A stretch of 64,000 nt of DNA. It comes from Comamonadaceae bacterium (GTDB taxonomy: Bacteria > Pseudomonadota > Gammaproteobacteria > Burkholderiales > Burkholderiaceae_C). Positions 10,576 through 18,376 of this stretch are shown piece after piece. The notes under the pieces are model-generated. The model did not search any database. It saw only the letters and a program-made list of their open reading frames with translations, and was not told where the DNA came from. Within the stretch, counting starts at the first letter, position 1; each line of letters starts with the position of its first letter. The stretch covers positions 114,116-178,115 of the forward strand of contig JAIXXF010000045.1 in assembly GCA_027490925.1 (NCBI GenBank). The letters run 5' to 3'. The translations under genes and the position numbers were made by a program.

Positions 10576-10812
10576 TCATGGGATGAGTTTGTGTTCCACA
10601 AGCTTCTTGCGCAGCGTGTTGCGGTTCAGGCCCAGCCATTCGGCGGCCTTGGACTGGTTGTGGTCGGCGCGTTGCATCACCACTTCCAGCAGTGGTTTTT
10701 CCACCGCTTTCACCAGCATGTCGTACATGCCATCGGGCTCTGTGCCGCAGAGGTCGCGGAAGTAGCCGTCCAGGCTGCTTTTCACGCATTCCTCGATCTG
10801 CTTTTTGCTCAT
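10576..10812 (-). CDS. fis: DNA-binding protein Fis
   Basis: A 78-residue nucleoid protein, somewhat shorter than enterobacterial Fis (98). The C-terminal helix-turn-helix at about 53-73 ([19 protein letters not shown]) is the Fis/NtrC-type motif. The ATG at 10812 overlaps the dusB stop (ATGA) and has GGAG just before it. The fis stop in turn overlaps a possible purH ATG. The dusB-fis pair is conserved across many proteobacteria; here purH is added. Fis normally bends DNA at promoters and origins and is controlled by growth phase. Confidence 0.95.
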   Translation of the reverse strand: MSKKQIEECVKSSLDGYFRDLCGTEPDGMYDMLVKAVEKPLLEVVMQRADHNQSKAAEWLGLNRNTLRKKLVEHKLIP

Positions 10813-11849
10813 GAACTCCACTCCATCGCTTCTTCTTGTGCGCGTGCGCTCACCATTGGCAGGCGCTCGTGCTGCGCCTCCAGGGCATTGAAAAACGCCG
10901 CGACGGCAAGCCACTGCTGCTCGCAGTCTTCGATCTGGTTAATGCGCTGGCGAAAGGCTTCGCCGCCCGGTAGGCCTGCCACGTACCAGGCGATGTGCTT
11001 GCGCGCGGTGCGCATGCCGGTGAGCTCGCCGTAGAGGCTGTAGTGGTCGCGCAGGTGGTCGAGCAGCAGTTGCCGGACCTCAGCCACCAGCGGCGGCGCC
11101 AAGTGTTCGCCAGTGGCCAGGAAGTGCGCGACCTCGCGGAAGATCCACGGGCGACCCTGGGCGGCGCGCCCGATCATCACCGCGTCGGCTCGGGTGTGGG
11201 CCAGCACGTCGCGGGCTTTTTCAGGCGTGTCGATGTCGCCGTTGGCCACCACGGGAATGCGCAGCGCGGCCTTCACCGCCGCGATGGTGTCGTATTCGGC
11301 TTGGCCCTTGTAGCCTTGTTCGCGCGTGCGACCGTGCACCGTGAGCATCTGCACACCGGCGCTTTCGGCGGCGCGCGCGATCTCCACCGCATTTTTGTGC
11401 GCGGCGCACCAGCCGGTGCGCATCTTCAGGGTGACGGGCACGCCATGGGGCACGGCCGCCGCCACCACCGCTTCCACAATGGACAGCGCCAGCGCTTCGT
11501 CTTGCATCAAGGCAGAGCCCGCCCATTTGTTGCACACTTTTTTGGCCGGGCAGCCCATGTTGATGTCGATGATCTGCGCGCCCCGGTCGATGTTGTAGGC
11601 CGTGGCGTCGGCCATCATGGCGGCGTCTGTGCCCGCGATCTGCACCGCGATCGGCGCCGGTTCACCGTCGTGGTTGGCTCGGCGCGAGGTCTTGAGGCTG
11701 GTCCACAGGTCGCGGCGAGAGGTGACCATTTCGCTCACGGCGTATCCCGCCCCCAGCCGCTTGCACAACACCCGGAAAGGCCGATCGGTCACGCCCGCCA
11801 TGGGGGCAACCAACAAGTTGTTGGCCAGGGCGTAGGGACCGATGTGCAT
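10809..11849 (-). CDS. dusB: tRNA-dihydrouridine synthase B
   Basis: A 346-residue FMN-dependent enzyme that reduces specific uridines to dihydrouridine in tRNA. The TIM barrel starts [19 protein letters not shown] and contains [11 protein letters not shown] (with the catalytic-loop cysteine), [33 protein letters not shown] and [13 protein letters not shown], all diagnostic for Dus proteins. The ATG at 11849 has no clear Shine-Dalgarno. A same-strand TACAAT hexamer at 11893-11898 is the best promoter candidate and gives a leader of roughly 35-40 bases. It heads the operon dusB-fis-purH through ATGA overlaps. Confidence 0.96.
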   Translation of the reverse strand: MHIGPYALANNLLVAPMAGVTDRPFRVLCKRLGAGYAVSEMVTSRRDLWTSLKTSRRANHDGEPAPIAVQIAGTDAAMMADATAYNIDRGAQIIDINMGCPAKKVCNKWAGSALMQDEALALSIVEAVVAAAVPHGVPVTLKMRTGWCAAHKNAVEIARAAESAGVQMLTVHGRTREQGYKGQAEYDTIAAVKAALRIPVVANGDIDTPEKARDVLAHTRADAVMIGRAAQGRPWIFREVAHFLATGEHLAPPLVAEVRQLLLDHLRDHYSLYGELTGMRTARKHIAWYVAGLPGGEAFRQRINQIEDCEQQWLAVAAFFNALEAQHERLPMVSARAQEEAMEWSS

Positions 11850-11892
11850 GGGTGGGGAGCAGAGGCGAAGCGGGGTGACGCTGAGGTGGGCG

Positions 11893-11898
11893 ATTGTA
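11893..11898 (-). promoter_or_regulatory. Candidate -10 element for the dusB-fis-purH operon
   Basis: TACAAT on the minus strand (5/6 match to TATAAT), 44 bases before the dusB ATG. No convincing -35 is seen at the right distance. Inference only. Confidence 0.4.
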
Positions 11899-11980
11899 CC
11901 TGCCCAAAATTTCAGCAAATGAAATCGCTTGCCCGCGGTGAGCCTGCGTCCGCAGCGGGCCCACGCCCTGGTTGCTTGCC

Positions 11981-11986
11981 TATACT
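11981..11986 (+). promoter_or_regulatory. Candidate -10 element directly before the yqaA-like gene
   Basis: TATACT ends 10 bases before the ATG at 11997. A transcript started from it would have a leader of only a few bases. No Shine-Dalgarno is present and no -35 is recognisable. Confidence 0.4.
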
Positions 11987-11996
11987 CCGCAGCCAA

Positions 11997-12482
11997 ATGG
12001 ATGCTTGGTTGCACTCTTTGCTGACGGCGCTGGCGCTGCCCCAGTTCGGGCTGAGCACGGTGTTTGTGGTGGCTTTTGTGTCGGCCACCTTGTTGCCCAT
12101 GGGGTCGGAGCCGGTGGTGTTGGGCCTGCTGAAGCTCAACCCCGAGCTGTTTTGGCCCGCGATGGCGGTGGCGACGGTGGGCAACACCCTGGGCGGCGCG
12201 GTGAGCTGGTGGATGGGCCGCGGCGCCCACGCCATGATGGAAAAGTACCGTGGCTCCGCCACCCACGTGCGCGCCATCGGTTGGTTGAACCGCTTCGGCC
12301 CCAAAGCCTGCCTGCTGTCGTGGCTGCCGGTGGTGGGTGACCCGCTGTGCGCGGTTGCCGGTTGGCTCAAGATGCCGTTTTGGCCTTGCCTGTTGTACAT
12401 GGCGATCGGCAAGTTCTTGCGTTACCTGCTGATGACGACCGTTCTGTTGCACCTGTTTCCCGGGCAGCTGCCGGGGTTCTGA
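11997..12482 (+). CDS. YqaA family (DedA/SNARE-associated type) membrane protein
   Basis: A 161-residue inner-membrane protein with four or five hydrophobic segments. The sequence SATLLPMGSEPVVLG, VGNTLGGAVSWWMGRG and LLSWLPVVGDPLCAVAGWL matches the pattern of E. coli YqaA and the wider DedA superfamily, whose better known members are lipid-carrier flippases. The ATG at 11997 is the first in frame after a TATACT hexamer. It is divergent from dusB and converges with the ABC ATPase gene 38 bases after its stop. Substrate is unknown. Confidence 0.82.
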   Translation: MDAWLHSLLTALALPQFGLSTVFVVAFVSATLLPMGSEPVVLGLLKLNPELFWPAMAVATVGNTLGGAVSWWMGRGAHAMMEKYRGSATHVRAIGWLNRFGPKACLLSWLPVVGDPLCAVAGWLKMPFWPCLLYMAIGKFLRYLLMTTVLLHLFPGQLPGF

Positions 12483-12520
12483 ATCGGCGCAGCGGGCCCA
12501 GACGACTTCGTCGCCTCGGC

Positions 12521-13606
12521 TCAGAAGGGCGCGGGCGCTGGACCGTGGCGCTCGAAGGTGACGATGTGGTCGACCTCGGCGCGGATGCCGATCCACTCAC
12601 CGACCTTGTGGTCGTGGTGCGACGGCACGTGGGCCATCACCGTTTCGCCGCTGCGCAGCCGCAGCGTGTACAAAAACTCAGACCCCCGAAATGCCTTGCG
12701 CACGATTTCGGCCTTCACCGGCGCGTGGTCGTCGTGCACGATGTCGTCGGCCCGCAGCAAGAGGTCGAAGTCGCCCCCCACAAACCCGCCCGAACGGGGG
12801 TGGTGGCCCGGATCAGTGAACTCGCCCAGCGGTGTGTGCACCACCAACTGGTCGCCCACCTGTTGCAGCGACGCAGGCGTGAACACCCCGTGACCAATGA
12901 AGTCGGCCACGAAGCGGGTGGCCGGGCGGTGGTACAGGTTGTAGGCGTCGTCCCACTGGTGCAGGCGGCCGTCGTGCATCACGCCGATCGCGTCACCGAT
13001 GGCGAACGCCTCCAGCTGGTCGTGGGTGACAAACAGCGCCGTCGTGCCCGAGCGCTTCAGGATGGCGCGCACTTCGTGGGCCAGGCGCTCGCGCAGCTCC
13101 ACGTCGAGGTTGGAAAACGGCTCGTCCAACAGCAGCAGCCGCGGCTGCGGTGCCAGCGCCCGGGCCAGCGCCACGCGCTGCTGCTGGCCGCCGGAGAGCT
13201 CGTGCGGGTAGCGCCGTTCCGACCCGTTCAGGCCCACCAAAGCCAAGACCTCGGCGACCCGTTCGGCGCGCTGGGCCTTGGGCGTCTGGCCCAGGCCGAA
13301 AGCGACGTTGCGGGCCACGTCCAAGTGCGGGAACAGCGCGTAATCTTGGAACACCATGCCCATGCGGCGGTGTTCCGGCGCCACCGACTGCCCGGCTTGG
13401 CTGACCCATTCGCCCGCCAGCTGGATGCGGCCACTGGCCACCGGCTCCAGCCCGGCCACGGCGCGCAGCAGGGTGGTTTTGCCGCAGCCCGAAGGGCCGA
13501 TCAGCACCCCGATCTCGCCCGCCTTCAGTGCGAGTGACACGCTCTGTACCGCGGGCCGCTCGCGGCCTCGGTACTGCACCGTGAGGTCTTGGACAGTGAG
13601 AAACAT
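12521..13606 (-). CDS. Ferric-iron-type ABC transporter ATP-binding protein
   Basis: A 361-residue ATPase. Walker A is GPSGCGKTT (37-45), the signature is LSGGQQQRVALARAL, Walker B LLLLDEPFSNLD and the switch histidine lies in FVTHDQ. About 125 C-terminal residues form a TOBE/regulatory domain, as in FbpC/AfuC. The ATG at 13606 is chosen because the next frame codons upstream are not conserved. The likely partner permease is divergent (13904). No periplasmic binding protein gene is adjacent. The lack of a Shine-Dalgarno and a TACAAT 5 bases before the ATG suggest a leaderless message. The substrate could also be another oxyanion or polyamine; ferric iron is inferred from family resemblance. 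Confidence 0.85.
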   Translation of the reverse strand: MFLTVQDLTVQYRGRERPAVQSVSLALKAGEIGVLIGPSGCGKTTLLRAVAGLEPVASGRIQLAGEWVSQAGQSVAPEHRRMGMVFQDYALFPHLDVARNVAFGLGQTPKAQRAERVAEVLALVGLNGSERRYPHELSGGQQQRVALARALAPQPRLLLLDEPFSNLDVELRERLAHEVRAILKRSGTTALFVTHDQLEAFAIGDAIGVMHDGRLHQWDDAYNLYHRPATRFVADFIGHGVFTPASLQQVGDQLVVHTPLGEFTDPGHHPRSGGFVGGDFDLLLRADDIVHDDHAPVKAEIVRKAFRGSEFLYTLRLRSGETVMAHVPSHHDHKVGEWIGIRAEVDHIVTFERHGPAPAPF

Positions 13607-13611
13607 GCACC

Positions 13612-13617
13612 ATTGTA
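13612..13617 (-). promoter_or_regulatory. Candidate -10 element for the ABC ATPase gene
   Basis: TACAAT on the minus strand ends 5 bases before the ATG, so the start site would coincide with the start codon. It lies next to the Fur-like sequence. Confidence 0.4.
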
Positions 13618-13621
13618 GATG

Positions 13622-13650
13622 GATACAATTCGCATTTGCATAATCATTGG
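13622..13650. promoter_or_regulatory. Possible Fur-type operator between the two divergent transporter genes
   Basis: This AT-rich island contains ATAATCATT, identical to half of the Fur consensus, followed on the other side by hexamers resembling the remaining half (about 11 of 19 positions match the classical box by eye). It is the most AT-rich stretch in the intergenic region and overlaps the probable promoter of the ATPase gene. The site is an inference from position and partial match. Confidence 0.35.
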
Positions 13651-13903
13651 AGCCTCTGAAGTCGCGCCCACCTGAGGCACTGATTGGGCTGAAAAGTGGG
13701 TTGAATGGCGTGGTCGCGGACCGGCATGGGGGGCGCCGCTGTCCGAGGGATGCCAATGCGGTGGAATGCCAGTGCCATGGCGGTGCCTGACACGGGTCTG
13801 GGCAACGCAGCCCACCCCTTAGCGTCCTTTTTTTCGTGTTTTCCCAGTGCCCAGCCCTGATGCGCCTCCCGCTTCTTTCCCACCGCCCACACGCCTGACC
13901 ACC

Positions 13904-15529
13904 ATGCCCCACCGCTGGACGCCGACCGTGCTGTTGCTGGCCACCGCGCTGCTGCTGGCTTTGCCGGTGTTGTCGGTGCTGGCCTCGTGGGCGCAGTGGG
14001 GCAGCGGTAGCGGTGCGATCTTGTGGGAAATGGCCCGCACCGTGCTGCCGCGCTACACCGGCACCACCCTGGTTTTGTGCCTGTTCGTGGGCATGGGGGT
14101 GGCCCTGGTGGGCACTGCCACCGCCGCCGCGGTGACCCTGTTTGACTTTCCCGGCCGCCGCGTCTTGTCGTGGGCGCTGCTGCTGCCGTTGGCGATGCCT
14201 GCTTACGTCGTGGCCTACGCCAGCACCGACTTTTTGCAGTTCAGTGGCCCGCTGCAAAGCTGGCTGCGGGCCAGTTTTGGCCTGGAGGGCCGGGTGTTCC
14301 CCGAGGTCCGCAGTGTGGGTGGGGCGGTTTGGGTGTTCACTTTCGCGCTGTATCCCTATGTGTATTTGTTGGCACGGGCGGCATTGGCCGAGCGCGGCAG
14401 CCACCTGATGGAGGCCGCCCGGCTGTTGGGCGCGCCGCTGGGCCGCCGCATCCGCGAGGTGGCTTTGCCGCTGGCGCGCCCGGCGGTTGCGGCGGGGGTG
14501 GCGCTGGCGCTGATGGAGACGCTGGCCGACTTCGGTGTGTCCAGTTACTTTGGCATTCAGACCTTCACGGCGGGCATTTACAAAGCCTGGTTGGCGATGG
14601 ACAACCGCCTCGCCGCTGCCCAGCTCGCCACCGTGTTGCTGGTGGTGGTGGTGGCGGTGCTGCGGGTGGAGCACCAGGCACAGAAGCGCCTGCGTTTTGT
14701 GGCGGCCCGGGGGGCGCGGGCGGGGTCCGGCGAAGCCCAGCCCGTGGTGTTGCGAGGGCGGCAGGCGGCCCTGGCCATGGCGGTCTGCGGGTTGCCGGTG
14801 TTGCTGGGGTTTGTGCTGCCGGTGTTGTTCATGCTGCGGCCGCTGTGGCTGGCGGTGGCCGATGGCTTGCCCCTGCCTTGGGACCAGTTCGTTCGGTGGT
14901 CCCTGAACAGCGTCTTGCTGGGCGGTGGCAGCGCGCTGTTGGCGCTGGCGCTGGCCGTGTTGCTGGCGTTTGCGTGGCGGCGACAGGCCAACCGACTCAC
15001 GCGCGCTGTGGTGGCGTTGGTGGGGCTGGGGTATGCCGTTCCTGGGGCGGTGATCGTGGTCGGGTTGTTGTTGCCGCTGGGCTGGCTGCAGTCGGCGTTC
15101 CCGCAAAGCGGGGTGGGCCATTGGGTCACCGCCACGGTGCTGGGCATCGTCTGGGCCTACATGGTGCGTTTCTGCGCGGTGGCGCTGCAGTCGGTGCAGA
15201 GCGGTTATGCGCGCATCCCGGCCAGCCTGGACGACTCGGCCCGCATGCTGGGCATGGGCGCAGGCGGCCTGTTGTGGCGGGTGCACTGGCCGCTGCTGCG
15301 GCGTTCGGCCGCAGCGGCTGCGTTGCTGGTGTTCGTGGATGTGATGAAAGAGCTGCCCGCCACTCTGGTCCTGCGGCCGTTCAACATGGACACGCTGGCG
15401 GTGGTGGCGTACCAGTTCGCGCGCGACGAGCGGCTGGGCGAGGCGGCGCTGCCGTCGCTGGCTTTGGTGCTGGTGGGCCTGCTGCCGGTGCTGCTGCTGA
15501 GCCGAACCTCGGGCGACAAGGCGGGTTGA
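13904..15529 (+). CDS. Ferric-iron-type ABC transporter permease (fused two-domain)
   Basis: A 541-residue permease made of two tandem MetI-type halves, about twelve transmembrane helices. Each half has an EAA loop that docks the ATPase: EAARLLGAPLGRRIREVALP in the first and DDSARMLGMGAGGLLWRVHW in the second. This duplicated layout is that of FbpB/AfuB/SfuB. The ATG at 13904 is preferred; a GTG at 13847 would add 19 proline-rich residues. It is divergent from the ATPase gene across about 300 bases and converges with recJ. Confidence 0.85.
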   Translation: MPHRWTPTVLLLATALLLALPVLSVLASWAQWGSGSGAILWEMARTVLPRYTGTTLVLCLFVGMGVALVGTATAAAVTLFDFPGRRVLSWALLLPLAMPAYVVAYASTDFLQFSGPLQSWLRASFGLEGRVFPEVRSVGGAVWVFTFALYPYVYLLARAALAERGSHLMEAARLLGAPLGRRIREVALPLARPAVAAGVALALMETLADFGVSSYFGIQTFTAGIYKAWLAMDNRLAAAQLATVLLVVVVAVLRVEHQAQKRLRFVAARGARAGSGEAQPVVLRGRQAALAMAVCGLPVLLGFVLPVLFMLRPLWLAVADGLPLPWDQFVRWSLNSVLLGGGSALLALALAVLLAFAWRRQANRLTRAVVALVGLGYAVPGAVIVVGLLLPLGWLQSAFPQSGVGHWVTATVLGIVWAYMVRFCAVALQSVQSGYARIPASLDDSARMLGMGAGGLLWRVHWPLLRRSAAAAALLVFVDVMKELPATLVLRPFNMDTLAVVAYQFARDERLGEAALPSLALVLVGLLPVLLLSRTSGDKAG

Positions 15530-15550
15530 CGCACCGGGCCGGTCCGGTGA

Positions 15551-15571
15551 ATGCTATTTTGTTAATAGCAT
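15551..15571. repeat. Dispersed intergenic palindrome, copy 1
   Basis: Perfect 8-bp arms ATGCTATT / AATAGCAT around a 5-base loop, between the convergent permease and recJ genes. It belongs to the same family as the copies at 27866, 36599, 41212, 46945 and 59081 (see findings). It may act as a bidirectional transcription stop. Confidence 0.8.
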
Positions 15572-15629
15572 CGTAAGCAGATTTCACAAGGGCCGTGGCC
15601 CGAAATCGCGCTGTTTTGTCACGCAGGGC

Positions 15630-17339
15630 TCAAATTTCGGCCCCTTCGACCAAAAATCGCACCCGCTTCTGGCCCTGCCATTCGTCGGCGTCCAGCCGAA
15701 AGGCGAGCGTCACCCGGGCGGGCAGGGCGTCGGTGTGGCCGAACCACATCGCGTCCACCGGCTGGCCCTGGTGTTTGAGTTTGAGCGCCAGGTGCTTGCC
15801 GCCAACCAGGCGCTGCGAGACCACCTCCACCTCTTCGCTGAACACCGGGGGCGCGAACCCCTGACCCCACACCGTTTGGTGCAGCGCGTCCACCACGTCG
15901 GTGCGCCGGTGTTCGGGCTTCAGCGGGCCGTCGGTTTCCAGTCGGCGGGTGAGTGTGGCGGCGTCCAGCCACTCTTGTGCGACCTGGTTCAGGCCGGCCT
16001 CGAACTGGTCAAAGTGCTCTTCGGCCACAGTGCAACCAGCGGCCATGGCGTGGCCGCCAAAGCGCAGCAGCACACCGGGGTGGCGTTTGGCCACCAAGTC
16101 CAGTGCGTCGCGCAAATGGAAGCCGGGGATGGAGCGCCCCGAGCCTTTGAGTTCGTGCTCTTTGCCGGGCGCTTGGCTGGCGGCGAACACGAAGGTGGGC
16201 CGGTGCAGTTTGTCCTTGATGCGGGAGGCGACGATGCCGACCACCCCTTCGTGGAAGTCGGGGTCGAACACGCAAATGGCGGGCGGTGGCTCATCGCCCT
16301 CGTCGAACAGCGATTCGGCGATCAGCATGGCCTGTTCGCGCATGTCGCCTTCGATCTCGCGCCGCTCGCGGTTGATGCCGTCCAGCGCGGTGGCAAGCTC
16401 GTCGGCGCGGGCGGGGTCGTCGGTGAGCAGGCATTCGATGCCCAAGGTCATGTCCGACAAGCGCCCGGCGGCATTGATGCGCGGCCCCAGGGCGAAGCCG
16501 AAGTCGAAGGTGGTGGCCACTTCGGGCTGGCGGCCAGCGGCGCGGAACAGCGCGGCCATGCCCGCAGGCAGCTGCCAGGCCCGCACTCGCTTCAGGCCCT
16601 GGGCCACCAGGCGGCGGTTGTTGGCGTCCAGGCGCACCACGTCGGCCACGGTGCCGAGCGCGACCAGCGGCAGCAGCGTGTCCAGCTTGGGTTGGGTGGT
16701 CAGGTCGAACTGGCCGCGGGCGCGCAGCTCGGCGCGCAGCGCCAGCAGCACGTAGAACATCACGCCCACCCCGGCGATCGACTTGCTGGCAAAACCGCAG
16801 CCGGGCTGGTTGGGGTTGACGATCACGTCCGCCGCAGGAAGCTCGGCCCCCGGCAGGTGGTGGTCGGTGACGAGCACCTGCAGACCCACGGCCTTGGCGG
16901 CGGCCACCCCGTCCACGCTGGCGATGCCGTTGTCGACCGTGATCAGCACGTCGGCCCCGCTGGCCTTGACCCGTTGCGCGATCGGGGGGGTGAGGCCGTA
17001 GCCGTCCACCACGCGGTCGGGCACCAAGTAGCCCACGTCGGTGGCGCCCAGCAGCCTCAGGCCGCGCACGCCCACGGCGCAGGCGGTGGCACCGTCGCAG
17101 TCGTAGTCGGCCACGATGCACAGCCGCTGCCGGGCGGCCATCGCGTTGGCCAGCAGCACGCCCGCCTCGCGGGTGGCGGTGAGCTGGTCGGGCGGCAGCA
17201 GCTTGGCCAGCCCGTCGTCGAGTTCGTCCAGGCCTTGCACCCCGCGGGCGGCGTAGAGCTGGGCCAGCAGCGGGTGAATGCCCGCTTGCTCCAGCGCCCA
17301 GGCGGCCCGGGGCGGGGTGTCGCGCACAATAATTTTCAT
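15630..17339 (-). CDS. recJ: Single-stranded-DNA-specific exonuclease RecJ
   Basis: A 569-residue DHH-family 5'-3' ssDNA exonuclease used in recombination and mismatch repair. The metal site motifs are DYDCDG (78-83), VDNG near 136 and DHH at 159-161. The DHHA1 domain carries GSGRSIPGFHLRDALD and the glycine-rich RFGGHAMAAGCT. Length is normal. The ATG at 17339 overlaps the stop of the preceding COG4255-type gene (ATGA), so the two are co-translated. It converges with the permease gene over a gap that contains palindrome copy 1. Confidence 0.96.
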   Translation of the reverse strand: MKIIVRDTPPRAAWALEQAGIHPLLAQLYAARGVQGLDELDDGLAKLLPPDQLTATREAGVLLANAMAARQRLCIVADYDCDGATACAVGVRGLRLLGATDVGYLVPDRVVDGYGLTPPIAQRVKASGADVLITVDNGIASVDGVAAAKAVGLQVLVTDHHLPGAELPAADVIVNPNQPGCGFASKSIAGVGVMFYVLLALRAELRARGQFDLTTQPKLDTLLPLVALGTVADVVRLDANNRRLVAQGLKRVRAWQLPAGMAALFRAAGRQPEVATTFDFGFALGPRINAAGRLSDMTLGIECLLTDDPARADELATALDGINRERREIEGDMREQAMLIAESLFDEGDEPPPAICVFDPDFHEGVVGIVASRIKDKLHRPTFVFAASQAPGKEHELKGSGRSIPGFHLRDALDLVAKRHPGVLLRFGGHAMAAGCTVAEEHFDQFEAGLNQVAQEWLDAATLTRRLETDGPLKPEHRRTDVVDALHQTVWGQGFAPPVFSEEVEVVSQRLVGGKHLALKLKHQGQPVDAMWFGHTDALPARVTLAFRLDADEWQGQKRVRFLVEGAEI

Positions 17340-18337
17340 AGCAACTCCAGCAAGCGGGGCGTGGGCTGCCGGCCGAAAAGGCCAGAAAAACGGTGCCAGA
17401 TGCCCCGTGGGCCTTGGCATTGCCAATTTTGGGCCGCGCGGTCGCCGCACAGGGTCAGGCGCAGCGGCTCGCCGCGTTGCACGCGGCGCAGCAGCTGGGG
17501 CATCAGTTCGGCGTCCAGCGCGGACCAGGCGGCCAGCCAGGCCTCGGCGTCGTCGTGCCGGGCGGCGCTGGCCAGCCGGTCGTCCACAGCCAGTGTGGCA
17601 CCGGCGGGTGGGGGCGCGTCCAGCACCCCGGCACCGGTGAGCCAGAAGGAGTTGACCACCTGCTGGCCGCGCGCTTCGCGTTCGTCGTTCAAGGGGTGGG
17701 TGTAAAGCAGCATTTGCATTTCATTCTGCAAGCGCCTGAGGGTGGCACCGGTGGGGGTGGAGGCGTCGGGCAGCCAAGTGTTGATGTTGCGCCCAGCCAC
17801 CCGCGCCAAGGACGCGGTGGGCAATTGGCGAAACACCTCGCCCGTGGCCAGCCAGGTGCCGGGCGTGCCGTGGTCCGTCAGGGCGATGCCGTCTTCCTCA
17901 AAGTAGGGCCGCATCGCGGCCAGCAGAGCGTCTGCCTCGCTGGCTCGCAGTTGCAGCGCCTCGGGGTCGCCCATCAGGATGCGGTCGGTGCCAACCTGCC
18001 AATGGCACGGCTGGACCCAGGCGCATGGCGTGCCCCAGGTCTGGCTCTCGTAGGCGGCCCAAGGGATGTGGCCTGGCGCATCGGGCAAGCCCAGCGCCCT
18101 GGCGCGGGCCACTTCGAACGGGGTGGCGGGCTGGTGGCGGTCCAGGACCACCCGCTCTCCGGCCCGCAGATGCGCCATCAGGCGATCCAGGTTCGGCAGC
18201 CGCAACCGGGGCAACGCGGCTTGCAGCGCAGGGGTGTTGCGGCTGGCGGCGGGAATCAGCCAGTGGGTGGGTTCGAGGGGTGCGGCGTCGCCGGGTGGGG
18301 TGAGCGGCCGCGGGGGCGGCGTGGGCATGGGTCGCAT
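17336..18337 (-). CDS. Conserved hypothetical protein (COG4255-like, often labelled phosphoglycerate mutase)
   Basis: A 333-residue protein of unknown function. Recognisable segments are THWLIPAASRN near the N-terminus, WVQPCHWQVGTDRILMGDP at about the first third, and NEMQMLLYTHPLNDEREARG in the second half. I recall such proteins as regularly encoded directly before recJ in beta-proteobacteria and sometimes named cofactor-independent phosphoglycerate mutase; I do not see the metal-binding motifs of that enzyme. The stop overlaps the recJ ATG (ATGA). The start at 18337 follows a GACAAT hexamer by 6 bases and lacks a Shine-Dalgarno; an alternative ATG is at 18328. It is divergent from the Lol permease gene, 39 bases apart. 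Confidence 0.7.
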   Translation of the reverse strand: MRPMPTPPPRPLTPPGDAAPLEPTHWLIPAASRNTPALQAALPRLRLPNLDRLMAHLRAGERVVLDRHQPATPFEVARARALGLPDAPGHIPWAAYESQTWGTPCAWVQPCHWQVGTDRILMGDPEALQLRASEADALLAAMRPYFEEDGIALTDHGTPGTWLATGEVFRQLPTASLARVAGRNINTWLPDASTPTGATLRRLQNEMQMLLYTHPLNDEREARGQQVVNSFWLTGAGVLDAPPPAGATLAVDDRLASAARHDDAEAWLAAWSALDAELMPQLLRRVQRGEPLRLTLCGDRAAQNWQCQGPRGIWHRFSGLFGRQPTPRLLELL

Positions 18338-18343
18338 GGCGGT

Positions 18344-18370
18344 ATTGTCCCGGACTCTGGGAGGCACAAT
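18344..18370. promoter_or_regulatory. Short divergent promoter region between the COG4255-like gene and the Lol permease gene
   Basis: Only 39 bases separate the two ATGs. GACAAT on the minus strand (18344-18349) ends 6 bases before the minus-strand ATG, and CACAAT on the plus strand (18365-18370) ends 6 bases before the plus-strand ATG. Both look like -10 elements of near-leaderless transcripts. A GGGAGG at 18359-18364 could instead serve as a distant ribosome-binding site for the permease gene. Confidence 0.35.
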
Positions 18371-18376
18371 CGCCGG

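Noticed and set aside
13607..15286. Long upstream in-frame extension of the ABC ATPase gene on the minus strand
   Set aside because: The extension lies opposite the permease gene and has no family similarity; the ATPase domain begins at the ATG at 13606.
15735..17705. Plus-strand open frame of 656 codons opposite recJ
   Set aside because: Composition and lack of motifs show it is an antisense shadow of recJ and the gene before it.
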